In this document: positions 12,188 through 24,250 of the stretch, one piece after another
How the letters are laid out: the number at the start of each line of letters is the position of its first letter
Position numbering within the stretch: the first letter of the stretch is position 1
Assembly: GCA_029449235.1 (NCBI GenBank)
Contig: JANATG010000017.1
Location: 698,001-762,000, forward strand
Direction of reading: 5' to 3'
Source of the DNA: Linnemannia schmuckeri
Taxonomy: Eukaryota > Mortierellomycota > Mortierellomycetes > Mortierellales > Mortierellaceae
DNA length: 64,000 bases
Notes under the pieces: generated by a model
Seen by the model: the letters and a program-made list of their open reading frames with translations, nothing else
Databases searched by the model: none
What the model was told of the DNA's origin: nothing
Made by a program: the position numbers and the translations under genes

Positions 12188-13572
12188 GTTTTTGCTGATG
12201 TCTGGATAGTCCAGAAAGAAAGACCAAAATTGCGTCTATCAGTCCGTCATGGATGCCAATCAAAGCTATCAAACAGGGGCCCATCCACTTATCAACAATC
12301 TCTATCTCTCCATCGTTCCTTCTTCTCTGTTCCAATTAGACATCCTTTGCATTGCCGCTGGGCTTAGGTATGGTTACTCCCTACTAAATACTGTTGTTTT
12401 CTGTTGGAGATGTGTGTTCATCTCGGCTTGAATTGACGCCGTTAATACGCTCAGCATTCGTTTTTCTTATCGGAGAATGACTCCTGTGTCAAGGCGATGA
12501 CAAATTCAATTCTCCGGGGACCACTCCTACATGTACACATACATCTCTTTCGTTCTCTCCCACATACTCCAATACTCCCACACTGCCGTTGCTCGTGCTC
12601 CTACATTCCCTTTGCTTTCTTTTCCTTTTCCCATCAACTCTATTCCGGATACAATTGCCCCTTCTCCAGGGAAGATGAGGAAAGGATATTATTTATCCTT
12701 TCAAATAACAAGAAGATAAGACGACCGTGGTTGCATTTTGCACATGTCTGAACAATTGGACAGTTGAGACCCCATCTTCTCTTTTTTGTTATTCTTCTCC
12801 CATTCACTCGCTCGCTCACTCTTGCAGGATATCTCTCACCCATTGACAGTGATACAGACATACCACCCAGACTCTTGTCGGAAAAAGAGATGAAGGACCT
12901 GCTCCGTTAATCCTGATCTTCCTCTTCGTCCACTTATTTGTTGTGTCTAATGTAGGTCGGCGTCATTGGTTGACCAATTGTTCCTCAACGAGAATGATGT
13001 CGATAGAATTCAGTCTATGTTCCATCATGTAAGCACACTGTCCTCTTCCCGGTCGAAAAATCTCTTCTCTCGTCCCATTCAGCCCTGGCCCTTTTCCTTT
13101 CCGATCCCCCTCTTCTTCAGTCAAATCTGTTGAAAGGAAAAAAAAAAAAAAAAAACGCGGAAACCCTCTTCCTCCATGCGCCTGCTTTCTCACAATTTTC
13201 AATTTCATATCTCGCGTTTGTTGGACACCTTTTTACGCATCAATAACTACCTAATATTGCGCTCTCTCTAATGTATAAATTGTCCTTCAAATAACAAATA
13301 GTCTGCAAGATATAACCACCTTGACCTGCTAGTCATTGGTGACGACCATGTCTTTATCATCCACCGTCAGCTGCTCCTTCAAGACATCCACGATTACCTC
13401 TCGGGCTCTTCTCAAGGTCTTCAGCGCGTCTTTGTCAATGTCGATTATCATCTTGCGCAGCCTGAAATCGTACGTTTCTTAATTTATTTCTTGCTTTTTC
13501 TGCCATGGGTGATTTACTTTCGACCTGTGGAGCAGTACATTTTTGTTCTTGTTTTGTACGGCATTACCGTCG

Positions 13573-13604
<32 letters not shown>

Positions 13605-14474
13605 TTGCTTTGCTTTACTCTTTCTTCACACTGCGCACCAAAATCCCTTTTTCTGCTGATAAATGCAACCAAGGTTAAGCACCCGTGTCACTAACATTCC
13701 TATCTGCCAATATATGCACAATTGTAATAGATGCCAGCCAATCGATACAAGGCCCTTGAGGATTATATCCGTAACATTCTCCTGGTCGATGTCCAGCACC
13801 GGATACAGAATTGGGACCAAGCCGAGTACTGCTATCAGCCTCTGACTGTACCCGATCGTCTGTCGTTGGTGACCTTGACAGGATGGCTACTGAGCTATCC
13901 AATCAACTATGTGTTGCCAGGACATGGCCGTCGTTATAGTAGTGGCAGCACCGATTCGAACTCGACATCTCCGACCCAATACAATGAGGACGAAGAAGAT
14001 GACGAGCAGGATAACGGTCGTAATGCCCTTGCGAACCAGGTCCTTGTTGTCACCCGAGTCCATCTGGAACCCAATGTCGAGATCGAGGGGCTGCAGGAGC
14101 ATTGTCTACTGAGTTTCTCCTACCCCTCCGAGCTCGCCGAGAGGTGCATGGACCACAACACGCCCCCACCGTCGTCTCCACTTTCTCCAGCTGTCGAACG
14201 GGGCGAGTACGATTTTACGACGTCGGCGTCGGTTGATGAAAAGAAGCCCACTCGATCGACTCCATTTGAGAACGGTAACATTGAACTCTCACCGCGGTTA
14301 CCCAGCTCAGAGTCGTTTGATCAGGACCGGCCTCTGCCCTTCAGCAACCCGGACATTTGTGCGGCAGGCAGGTCATTCTTGACACAGCTGCATAGTCGGT
14401 TCTTGAAACAGACCATCTGGAAGGGTTGGCAGGTTGGCCAACAGAACGTCGTCCTTCCTGTCGTTGCCATGTAA
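11729..14474 (+). CDS. Conserved protein of unknown function, possibly DUF4504/UPF0739 (C1orf74-like)
   Basis: Function unknown. Supported exons are 11729-11822 (MERSYFEDALGIVRTVLHK), 12828 to about 12905 (YLSPIDSDTDIPPRLLSEK), 12956-13028 (SASLVDQLFLNENDVDRI), 13302-13469 (LLVIGDDHVFIIHRQLLL) and 13731-14474. The last exon carries LVTLTGWLLSYPINYVLP, a Ser/Pro/acidic stretch of about 130 residues, and a conserved-looking end (TIWKGWQVGQQNVVLPVVAM). The GWLL.YP.NY motif and the end recall the DUF4504 family from memory, so that name is tentative. The junction between exons 2 and 3 is unresolved: the obvious donor (GTTAAT at 12906) leaves the next exon one base out of frame. Intron 1 is about 1 kb and holds a C15-T38 tract. 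No signal peptide or membrane segment is evident. Confidence 0.65.
12134..12186 (+). repeat. C15-T38 homopolymer junction inside an intron
   Basis: Fifteen C (12134-12148) run directly into thirty-eight T (12149-12186). It lies in the first intron of the gene starting at 11729 and codes for nothing. It is the longest homopolymer in the window and a likely site of assembly or sequencing length error. Confidence 0.9.
13573..13601 (+). repeat. T29 tract in intron of unknown gene
   Basis: Twenty-nine T inside the intron between 13469 and 13731, followed by TGCTTTGCTTTGCTTT repeats. It may act as part of a long polypyrimidine region. Confidence 0.85.
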
Positions 14475-14867
14475 ACAGCGATAAAAACACTACGCCTAGT
14501 CCACCCCTATTTCATACACACACATTCTCACACACACATACACATACAATATATACTTCGCTTAATAATTCGTGTTGAATAAAAAGACTACTTAAAGCTT
14601 GAGAAACCAAAAGACGGATTGCGCGTTTGCGATAGAGAGATAGAGTAAAAAATATGTTATGATTGTAAGACTTTTATTTTAGTGAGAAGAGAGGAGATGA
14701 TGACAGGGACGATTCTGTAGAGACAAGAATGCCTCTATTTTTTATAATGTGCGTAAGAATGTGATAAAAATGGTCGTTGTTGTTATCGTGGAGAAGTGTT
14801 GTGAAGAGAAAAAAGAAACTGGCAGTGTGGAAAGAAAAGGTAAGTGATATCCGCGCTGTCGCTTCTT
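14475..14867. other. Convergent 3' spacer
   Basis: Holds the two gene ends of the unknown gene (plus) and ATP3 (minus). There is a CACACA/ACACAT-rich patch at about 14515-14550 followed by an AATAAA signal at about 14578 on the plus strand, a likely polyadenylation signal. Confidence 0.5.
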
Positions 14868-16651
14868 TTACAGAGCAGAGGCACCAGTAATAATATCAAC
14901 CAACTCGGAGGTAATGGCGGCCTGGCGAGAACGGTTGTAGGTCATGGTCAAGCGATCGACCATCTCTCCAGCGTTCTTAGTGGCGTTCTCCATGGCAGTG
15001 CGCTTGGCAGACATCTCCGAGGCGTGACCCTCGACAAGACCCCAGTAGATGTTGTTGGCGAACAAGAACTCGTTGTAGTTCTCCAAAACCTCATCATCCA
15101 TCTCGTAGGCAGCAAAAGCATCTATTATAAGGCCATAGGAACGATTCAGGATGTAAACACGTTAGACAAAGTGAAAGAGAGAAATGGATATGATGTATAT
15201 GAAAAGATACAAGAAAAAATCGACATGACCAAACAGCAATAAAAATGAACAAACAGGAAACGCACCAGCAGCCTTCAAGGCCTCAGGAGAATAGACGTTG
15301 ATGGGGGTAGCCTCATAGGCGATGGCAGAGGTGAACTCGTTGTAGATGATGGTGGCGGTATCGAACTTGATGCCGGAGGTCTTGATGGTGTCGGCAGCAG
15401 CGCAAGCCTCGGCAAAGGTGGGGATGGCCTTTCCGATCTGGTTGAACGACAACTGGATGTCACTACGGTGAGTACGGGACATCTGGTTCTTGGCCTTGTC
15501 ACCCAAGACAATGATGCCGGACGAGGAGCCGTCCTCGGCGATCAAGCGGCGGGTGGCCTTGGCAACCGAAGAGTGGATACCACCGCAAAGACCACGGTCA
15601 GAGGAAGAGACGATGTAGACCTTGTCCTCGTTCTCGAGAGGGGCGGTGTTGGCGTTCTTGTAAATGCCTATTCCATTTCATTACCAGAACAAAACGTCAA
15701 TATAACGCTAGTGTCGAATATGACTCCTCTTTTGCTTGGATCGTCTTTGCCCCGTCCATGGTGTTCTAGTTTCCTTGTGTAGCAATACTGTTCCTGAGGA
15801 CAACATCCCGATAGATGACACATAATCAGCACAAAATAAAGAGATGAAAACGTACTGGCAGAGGCGGCACCGTAAACACGGGCAGACTCCATAGCACGCT
15901 GAGCCTTGGAGACCTTGGTCGAGGCGATCATCTTCATGGACTTTGTGATCTTTCCAATGTTCTTGATGGCGTTCAAGCGCAACTGGACTATTTAGTTGAA
16001 GTGCGAGGGTAGAAAATACTTGTCAGCATTTATTGTTGCCCTTTGATGACGATCCAGGAACCGTGCATAAATTTATATGTAGAAGGTGCTTACTCTCTCT
16101 GAGGGTACCCATGTTACGGGTCTGGATACCGGCGCTATTAGGATTAAAGAGAAGGGTGTTGTGGGTGAGCAAAAAAAAATGCGCTTTGTTTTTTTCAGCC
16201 GCGAGGGGTAGAGGGGATGGTGATCTGGCTGTTTGAATGTGATCATAACAAGGAAAAAAGCTGGTAGTTTTGTAAGGAAGGCGTCTGTCATCTCCAGTGT
16301 GTCGATCGAGGTCTGAGATTGTCTCATTGGTATGGCCGCGAGAGGTTGCTCGCGAAGCTTTGTTATATGTATTTGTGCGTTAAATTGAAGGGTATTGAAG
16401 GGTACATGCTGTTTGCATCCAGAAGTCGAAGGTCTGTTGTTGCAGGACACAACCCATGACCAATGGTTGTTAAAGTAGGGTGTGTGTGCACGGTTTGTTG
16501 AGAGAGGACGAAAAGAGGGTAGGAGGAGTAGGCGAGGAGAGTGTCCTTGTGTCTGCGTGGATCTGTTCGGTATGGCTTGGGAGTATGTGCTGGAAAGAAA
16601 AAGCAAGTACCTGAGTGTCTGAGCGACAGGCTGGGCACGGGAGGCGAACAT
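14868..16651 (-). CDS. ATP3: Mitochondrial F1F0 ATP synthase gamma subunit
   Basis: Central rotor shaft of the F1 sector, coupling proton flow to ATP synthesis at the inner mitochondrial membrane. Exons are 16611-16651, 16094-16134, 15856-15987, 15266-15667 and 14868-15121, giving 289 residues. The first exon (MFASRAQPVAQTL) plus the next make an arginine-bearing, acid-poor mitochondrial targeting peptide, and the mature part starts near NMGTLREIQLRL. The N-terminal helix IKNIGKITKSMKMIASTKV, the core SSDRGLCGGIHSSV and the C-terminal helix YNRSRQAAITSELVDIITG are gamma-subunit signatures. Length fits fungal Atp3 (about 300). It diverges from CWC21 across 351 bases. Confidence 0.96.
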
Positions 16652-17002
16652 GGCGGCGAGGGTGAAGAAAGGAGGGAGGAGGGGGGAGAGGGGAGTGAGT
16701 GAAGGATGGATGCTAGAGCGAGTGATGGAGAGACGATCGGATCGAGGGACAAGGGATCTCTCCCTCGAGAGGAAAGTGTCACGGAAGATGGAATCGATCG
16801 CAAATGCTGCCATTGGCACCCTTGAGAATTATTTTTTATTTTTTTATTTTTTCCTCTTCCTGCTCCCCCTCCTCCTCCGCTGCTGATCTCTTCAGTCACT
16901 CCAAACACTCAGCCCTCAACAGCAATCTTCATCCCCTCCTAAGGATAAAAAGAGATCCTCTTTCCAGACAGCAATAAGCAGCAAACAACAGCAATAGCAA
17001 TA
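16652..17002. promoter_or_regulatory. Shared upstream region of ATP3 and CWC21
   Basis: A 351-base spacer between divergent start codons. It carries a GA-rich block next to ATP3 and a run of A/T-rich sequence near 16826-16860; CAACAGCAATAG repeats precede the CWC21 start. No TATA box was seen. Confidence 0.45.
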
Positions 17003-18405
17003 ATGTCATACAACGGAATCGGACTCAGCACAGCCCGTGGATCAGGTACAAACGGATACGTCGTCCGCAACCTCAGCACCCTCAAGTACAGGCAGCGCGA
17101 CTTCAAACCAACGGACCCCTACGACGACGAACCCAGAGTTCGCAAACCAAACGCTGAACTCGTCCTCCACGAGCAAAAGCGCTCCATCGAGATCAAGTGT
17201 GCCACCCTCCAGGACGAACTCGAAGACGAAGGGTACAGTTTATTTCTTTTTTTGACTTGTTTTCATTGCAATCCACACTCATCATCTTGTTCTCTTGCCT
17301 TGTTGGCTGCTGCTGCTTTCGTCATCTAACATATGGACAAAAACAAAAATTTCTCTTTTTATCCAATAGACTGGAAGAGGCTGAAATCGAAAAGCAAGTT
17401 GATGCACTGAGGGAGAAACTGACTGGACTCTTGCAAAAGGCTACTGCCGCGGCAGCATTAGCCGCTACCCAGGCTGCAGAACGGGAGGCGGCCATGGCGG
17501 CTGCGGCAAAGGCAAGGGCAGAGCAACAGGCAGCAAAGGCAGCAGCCGACACAGCAGCGTCATCATCAAAGCGATCCAGAGACTCCTCCAGAGACAGGGA
17601 CTCCAAGGGTCGTCGATCCCGCGGACGCTCGCCAACCCCCAAGAGACGCCACTACTCCTCCTCTTCCGCCTCCTCTCGATCCCCTTCGCCTTCTCGCTCT
17701 CGCTCAGCGTCTTCAGCATCTCTCTCCCGCTCAAGATCCCCATCGCAGTCTCGTTCTCGCTCACCCACTCCGAATCCCGCAAGGAGACGCCGATCATACT
17801 CAAGCTCCCGCTCTCGCTCACCCCCCGCAAAGCAATCCAAGACGACTGCACGTTCGCCTTCGAGATCCCCTTCTAGGTCTCCTGTGGCTTCTCGCTCACT
17901 CCAAAAGGAATCGTCTACCAAGCAGGATCGCTCTCTCTCTCGCTCTAGATCTCCTATAGCCAGTAGCCGTCATGAAACAGCCAGCAAACGGGAGACCTCG
18001 CGTTCTCGTTCCAGATCGCCTGTTGCTGGCCGCAGACCCGAAAAGGAGCCAGCCACAAAACGGGGTCGCTTCTTCTCTCGCTCTAGATCACCCGTCTACC
18101 GCCGCAAAGTTGAAAAGGACGCAACAGTCGTGAGACGGGAACGTCTATTCTCCCGCTCCAGGTCCCCTGTCCGTCGCAAGGCCCAAAAAGAGACGGTTGT
18201 CAGACGAGAGCGTTTGTTCTCTCGGTCCCGCTCGCCTGTTTCCCGTCGTGATTCCCAAGGTGAAACCGTCACCAAGAAGGCGCGCTCGCGCTCTCCTTCT
18301 CGCTCCAGATCCCTTTCGCAGTCTCGTTCTCGGTCACGCTCTCTCTCTAACTCACGCTCTCCTCGCTCGCCTTCTCGCTCTCCCTCCAGATCTCGATCAC
18401 CCTGA
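17003..18405 (+). CDS. CWC21: Cwc21/SRRM2-type spliceosome protein with RS-rich tail
   Basis: Component of the activated spliceosome that contacts Prp8 and Snu114 in the nucleus. Exons are 17003-17232 and 17370-18405, giving 421 residues. The N terminus MSYNGIGLSTARGSGTNG is the SRRM2/Cwc21 signature, and the cwf21 helix follows across the intron (LHEQKRSIEIKCATLQDE, then LEEAEIEKQVDALREKL). Residues about 105-170 are an alanine-rich coiled stretch. From about 185 to the end the protein is an arginine-serine domain. Within it a unit of roughly 20-30 residues built round FSRSRSPV recurs. Yeast Cwc21 is only 135 residues and lacks the RS tail; human SRRM2 has a huge one, so this form is intermediate. 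Confidence 0.93.
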
Positions 18406-19217
18406 GGAAGGAGCCAGGGTGGGACGATGCCTCATTGTAAAATAAAATTGCTTTTTTCTTCGCACTGTAACTCTTCGTTCATTAATATCATGAAGAGGAG
18501 AACGAGAATTGTGAGGCTGATACTCTATTAAGAGTGATAGGATAGAGTATGGAATCCTCACTCGAGGGAAGGATAAACAACAGTTACGCTTCTTGACATT
18601 CTATCCTGGCCGGCTTGATCTTGTTGCACACAATGTTCACTCCACTTCCTCCGCACAGTTAAAGAATGATGAGAGAATTCGTACAGGTTCTTTTCTTCCT
18701 CCTAGCAAAAACACTCCACTCTCCCGACAGTTACTGCCTCCTCGTCATATCGTCGTAGCCATTTGAAATGGGGTGCCGGTGGAGAGTTGCTCCTGTGCTG
18801 CTGTTGTTGTCACATTGTGTATTCCCCTCTCTCTCCCTCTTTAGGCTTCAACTCTTCACCTCTACTTCTCTACAACTCCACCTTATTTGCATTCTCATTT
18901 CCTCCTCCTCTTCTCCTCTCTCCCCTCTCTCTCAATCGCATTTCATTTTATTGCAACCCTGAAAATCAAGCATTCATAAAAGGACTCTCGCCTTATGTAA
19001 GAATCCACACAAGCTGCGTTGTGCCTGGACGTACCTTGTGTCTCATCATCGTTTGCGGAACTGGCGCATTTTTTCATCCTTTTGTCCTTGTCAGGTTTTT
19101 CTTTTTTGCATGAACAGTTCAACAGGTCATTCGCATCCCATTCAAGTGTTTCCTGAACGTTTCTTGACACGAAATTGACTTGCATAGAGTATCGATCATA
19201 TACGTATTGGGGCCAGG
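18406..19217. other. Spacer between CWC21 and PRM10-like gene
   Basis: About 810 bases. The 18780-18960 part is CT-rich on the plus strand. An AATAAAA word at about 18441 probably marks the CWC21 3' end. No coding signal was recognised. Confidence 0.45.
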
Positions 19218-22200
19218 ATGCCTTCATCATTTGAGGGTAATCGAGTCAACCGTGTCAGTTTCAGTGATGAAGCTGATGATGTCTCAGCCCAGGAGGAACA
19301 GACGCGTCTTCGCCAATCAGAGCACACCAGTCCAGACCCACGCCAGAGGCATCGGCTTCAAAACCTCGAAGAAGGTAGTCTACCACTTCGTTCATGCACA
19401 AAGGCAATCGGGCGGGGTCACTGTTCGACTCCTTCATCCTCCTTTTTGTGCACCCTCCTCGCCTCAATTTTGTTTGCCTCCTTGAACTTGTGTTGATGAT
19501 TTAATTGATTTCTTATTGTGGCTGCCCTCATGAAGAAAAGATATAGAAGCTGGTCTAATGCTTTAGTCCGTGCGTCCATTCACTCCTTCTTCCCCTTCCA
19601 TTTCTGCTTTTAGACGCTACAAGTCAAAGCACAAGAGATGAAGGGGCATCCAGAGGGATGCTAGCTCAGCCTAATGACCCTTGCCTAACAACGGGGTCAA
19701 CCTCCTCTTTTGCTGGAAATGTCCAATATCCCGTTCCATTCTGCTGTGAAACTCACTCCTACCATGACGACTCTTCAGGTGGACACAGAGCTGGCAGTGA
19801 TGATAATGATACCCACGCCGCCATTCTAGAGCTAACGCAGGACCCATTTCAGGTCGACAACAACAACGATGATAACGAAGGCAATGACAATGGACCAGTA
19901 TTCTTTCCGCACCATGGGCAACAGCAGCAGCATATCTCGTACTCTTGTCCTAATGGTCTCGGCCTTCAATCCAGGAACAGCAGCAGCAACACCTTCGTTA
20001 ATTACAACAACCCCATGTTATCCAGATCACATCTTGATCAACCCGTCCTACCATCGTCATCATTCTCATCGTCCTCTGTCCATCCACTCTTACCTTCGGC
20101 AATCTCCCTCCAGGTAGCCTCTGCCGCTACTGTTGGACCTTCCCCAATTGTCTCCTTCTCCTCTTCCTCTTCCTCCTCTTCTACCCTCCCTCTCACTGGG
20201 ACCATGCCTGCATATCCCTCCGGCCTGATCGGCCCCTCCGATCCAACACCATTCCAGCCAAATACACCATCTTCTCCTTCGCTACCATCCTTTCCTCATC
20301 AACAACACCATGCGTCTCAGCAGCAGCAGCAGCAGCAGTCGCAACGAAGGCATTCTCATACTCGCCGCCATCAGAATGACAACTATAGCAGTATTGACAC
20401 TCATCTTCAACAACTTCCTCTTTCTTCTCGCAGAACGACATCGTCAACACAACACCTTCACCAAACCTCATCTATCCTTTCATCGACTTTATCCAACTCA
20501 TCTCCCATCACCTCATGTCCACTTCCCAGTCAATCATCGATCTTCGACCATCGTCACCGACGGGAAAGCGCGAGAGGACGTGGATCGACCTCTTTCTCTT
20601 CTTGGATCAATCCCCGATTCTCCCATCATGGAAGCAGCAGCAGTGATGGTCATACGAACCTGAGTAGCGCACAGCCTCCTACTCAACAACAACAACAGCA
20701 ACAGCAAGGAAGCAGAATCTCCCGAATGGACTCCAACTACTCCACGACGATACACCCTCTACAACAAGTCACTTCCTCTCCAGCCTTTTCTTCGTCCGCC
20801 TCTTCACCCAGTAGACGTTCATTTATTCACCATCATCAGCAAGGGCAGTCCAGCCCATCCTCACATCGGACGTTGCCTAGTCGCGATCTCTTTGGAGACA
20901 CGTTTCCTTATTCTCCTCAACCACCACTCACAGTGCCTCATCCACTGGACGGTTGCCAAGGGAGTGTTAACAGGGACAATGCGAGCACAAGTTTGATAAA
21001 TGAAAGCGATCAAGACATTTGGGGAACCTCAAGAGGAGGAAAACGAATGCCGCGACAGACAGAAGGAGTCAACGGGTTGGAAGCATGGCAGCCCTTCCTG
21101 TCTTCGTCCTATACTCCAGATGTACTACCTCAGACTTACATCTCAAGCCCAGGCGAAACTACCCTCCATATGGGCACACCAGATGGGGATACCAACAGTC
21201 CTCAAGGGTTGGCTGCTATGTCTGGTATGTTCTTTAATCGGTCGCGAGCAATTTTTACATGGCCAATCTCTTGTTCTGCAACATGCGATTAATAACGCTA
21301 CTGACTTGATGCAATATAGACTTTGAGGACGAAGGCAGAGAAGAGACGAACATTGAGCGGTACTCTGGACTAATCATGAGGTCAATCGCTCAATCGACTA
21401 CACGCAGGGTCGGAAGTCGTTTGGAGACCAGCAATTTGCGGACATCTCTGGACCGTGACCCTGAGCTAGGCGGTCGACTATCGGGATCGGGCACGGGTCA
21501 TCCTCCAGTGTCTCTGATGGGCCACGAAAGGATATCATCGTCATCTCTTGGCTCATTTGGCAAGCATGGCAATGATGGAAAAGAAACTAAGGATACAAAA
21601 GTTGAAGGCAATGGGATGGTTGGCGGGGATAGCGGCACAAATTCGAATTCTCGACGTGCGGCATTCAGCTTCGGCTCCTTGAGACTGAACGGTCTCATAA
21701 ACCGCCTTTTCGGTTCACAGCGCAACTCTGGGTCCTCATACAACACCAAGGATCAACTATTAGGTCCTTCTTCCTCTGGTGAAGGCCAAGCCGGGGTGCC
21801 TTCTTCGACAGCATTCGGAACACAGTCAACAACAACCGAACCAGCTCAGCAGCATAACGAGAAAGTGGATGAAACAGCAAAATCACACCAGCGCACGCCC
21901 AAGGTTCCGACGCCGCGTCCTGGAGGCATTCTATCAAACCTGCTCAAACTGCAGGCCTTGTCGGTTCCGCCACCTTCCTCCAATCGTCGTCGGAAACGAC
22001 GTCGTACACGTCGGCGGGGCGGTCATCAGGCAACAGTAGCAGCAGCAACGGCAGCGCGAAGACAAGGCTTTCGAAAGTCGTCCCTTGGATCAGAACTCCT
22101 GCCACTATCGAGTTCTGCCAGCCAGACCCTGCGGACCCGTCGAAGTGCGAGTGTCGTCTCCCTTCCAGGCCTGATCATGGCTGCACCCTCGGGGGTGGGA

Positions 22201-24036
22201 TTTGCCCCACCAACTATACCAACAGCTCATGAAAGAGGAGACGAAGGCGGAACATCGCCGCCGATCGTGGCGACGACTTCTTCGGCCGCCAGCGCCATCA
22301 GCGTCGAAGGCTCGCTTTACTTGAGATCATCACCATCGGTCTTGGCAGCGGCAACGGCAGCATTGGGACTCCAGCCTTCGTCTATTGCAGAACGGCCTCT
22401 ACTCGGAACGGCAGCAGGACGGGAGCGGAGAGAGTCGACACAGTTCTTGCAGGCGACTCGGCAGGCGAATTCGACTCGAAGCAGTATCTCGGCTGATGAC
22501 AGCATGTCCATGTACTCTGGGATCTCTCATAACCCCCAGTTGGAGGCGATGCGGCTGCACCAACAGGCCGAGCTGGCAGAAGTGGTGGCGGAAATTATGC
22601 TTCGGCAGGATCTGTTGATTCGACTTTGCAAGTCATTGATTCGCTATGGTGCGCCCTCTCATCGGATTGAGTTGGCCATGGAGGCAATGTGTAAGACCTT
22701 TGGGATCGACGGGTCGTTTGCGTTCTTGCCGGGCCTGATGATGATCTCGTTCGGGGATTCAGATACACACACGAGCGAGACGCACCTGATCAAGTGTGCA
22801 CAGGGGTTCGATATGGGTCGTCTGGCCAAGGTTAACAAGATTGCAAGGGCAGTGGTCTGTGGGGACCTGGAACCGCCCGAGGCCTTGATAGAGCTCAAGG
22901 CGATCAACAATGAGAAGCCACCCTATGGCATGTGGGTCATGTTCGCGTCCTTTGCAGTATCGAGCGGTCTGATTGCACCTCTGATCTTCAAGGGGAGCTG
23001 GTACGATATGTTGGCCGGAATGGGCCTTGGGTCGGTGGTAGGATTGACATCGCTGTTGGCGTCGCGATATTCGGTCTACTCGAACGTGTTTGAGGTCAGC
23101 ACCAGCATTGTGATTGCATTTGTTGCCAAGGCCCTGCGGGATTATGTCTGCTTCACAGGCGTGGTCCTCAGCGGGATTGTGATGCTTCTCCCGGGACTCT
23201 CGTTGACGACGGCGATCATGGAGCTTTCGTCTCGATACATGATCTCGGGATCTGTACGCATGTTTTATTCGCTTATCTACTGCCTCTTCCTCGGCTTTGG
23301 TCTCTCGATCGGATCGAATCTATGGGATGTCTTCAAGGAGCCGCCTCCGGGAGATCTCAAGATGGGTTACTGTCATCCGGCTACCGAGCCCTGGCGCTGG
23401 GTCCTGTTCCCTGTTCTGGCCATTGGCTTCAACATCCAGCTGTATGCGACTCCGAAACAGTGGCCGGTCATGATTGTCTGTAGCTCAGTTGGGTATGCGG
23501 TCAGCGAGTTTTCTGGCTTGTATTGGCCTCACTCCTTGCATATTGCTGCGGCAGTCAGTGCCTTTGTTGTTGGACTTTTGGGAAACATCTACGAACGTCT
23601 CACCCACGAGCTCGGTAAGGACTTTTTTATAGACTTGATTTCGTTGACTTGTCACTCCATTCCATCTCTCACTAATGCGATTTATGTAACATTGCTCCCA
23701 TTGTGCTTTGTAGCATTTGTACCAATCCTGGGCGCCATTTTGCTTATTGTCCCTGGAGGTATGGGAGTCCGGTCATCCTTGTTATTGTTAGACCAGTCCG
23801 GGAATGCAGCCCAAGGCACTGCCTTTGCTCTCCAGATGATCGTTGTCGCTCTTGGTATTGCCGTCGGACTCTTTGCTTCTACTCTCATCGTCTACCCTCG
23901 TAAGCCAAATACTTTGAATTGAGCAAATTTTGTTGCATCATCACCGTTTGATTTCATCCTCTCTAACATGTCCATTTTTGTTGTTGTATTCGATGCCTTA
24001 GTTGGAAAGAAAAGAAACGCGCTTCTGACATTTTAG
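19218..24036 (+). CDS. PRM10: PRM10/ThrE-like multispanning membrane protein with very long N-terminal tail
   Basis: Member of the ThrE/DUF1212 family (bacterial threonine exporter; yeast pheromone-regulated Prm10); substrate unknown here. Exons are 19218-19374, 19614-21224, 21320-23614, 23714-23899 and 24002-24036, giving 1427 residues. Residues 1 to about 1000 are low complexity (Ser, Gln, Pro, Asn runs, two basic RRKRRRTRRR-like clusters near 800-815). The ThrE domain starts near LLIRLCKSLIRYGAPSHR, with LPGLMMISFGD and about ten hydrophobic segments from GMWVMFASFAVSSGLIAP to the end. Splicing the last intron gives the family-like C terminus YPLGKKRNALLTF; reading through it would instead end at 23922. 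The 99-base intron 23615-23713 is in frame without a stop. Its end is 215 bases from the convergent VMP1-like gene. Confidence 0.88.
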
Positions 24037-24250
24037 AGAGTCGTGCTCCACCCACCATATAAATCACAAATACAAACATGCAGATGATCTGCGTCTACAA
24101 ATTAAACAAGAAAGTGAAGGAAAAAAGGAGGATGGTCCATTATCCTCTGTTCTGTTGTTGAGATCATGCAAAGAGCACGATCTATCTCTAAAGAAATGAT
24201 TACGAGTGTGGAGTAAAAGATGGTAGGGTTGTTGTTTTTTTTTAAGATGT

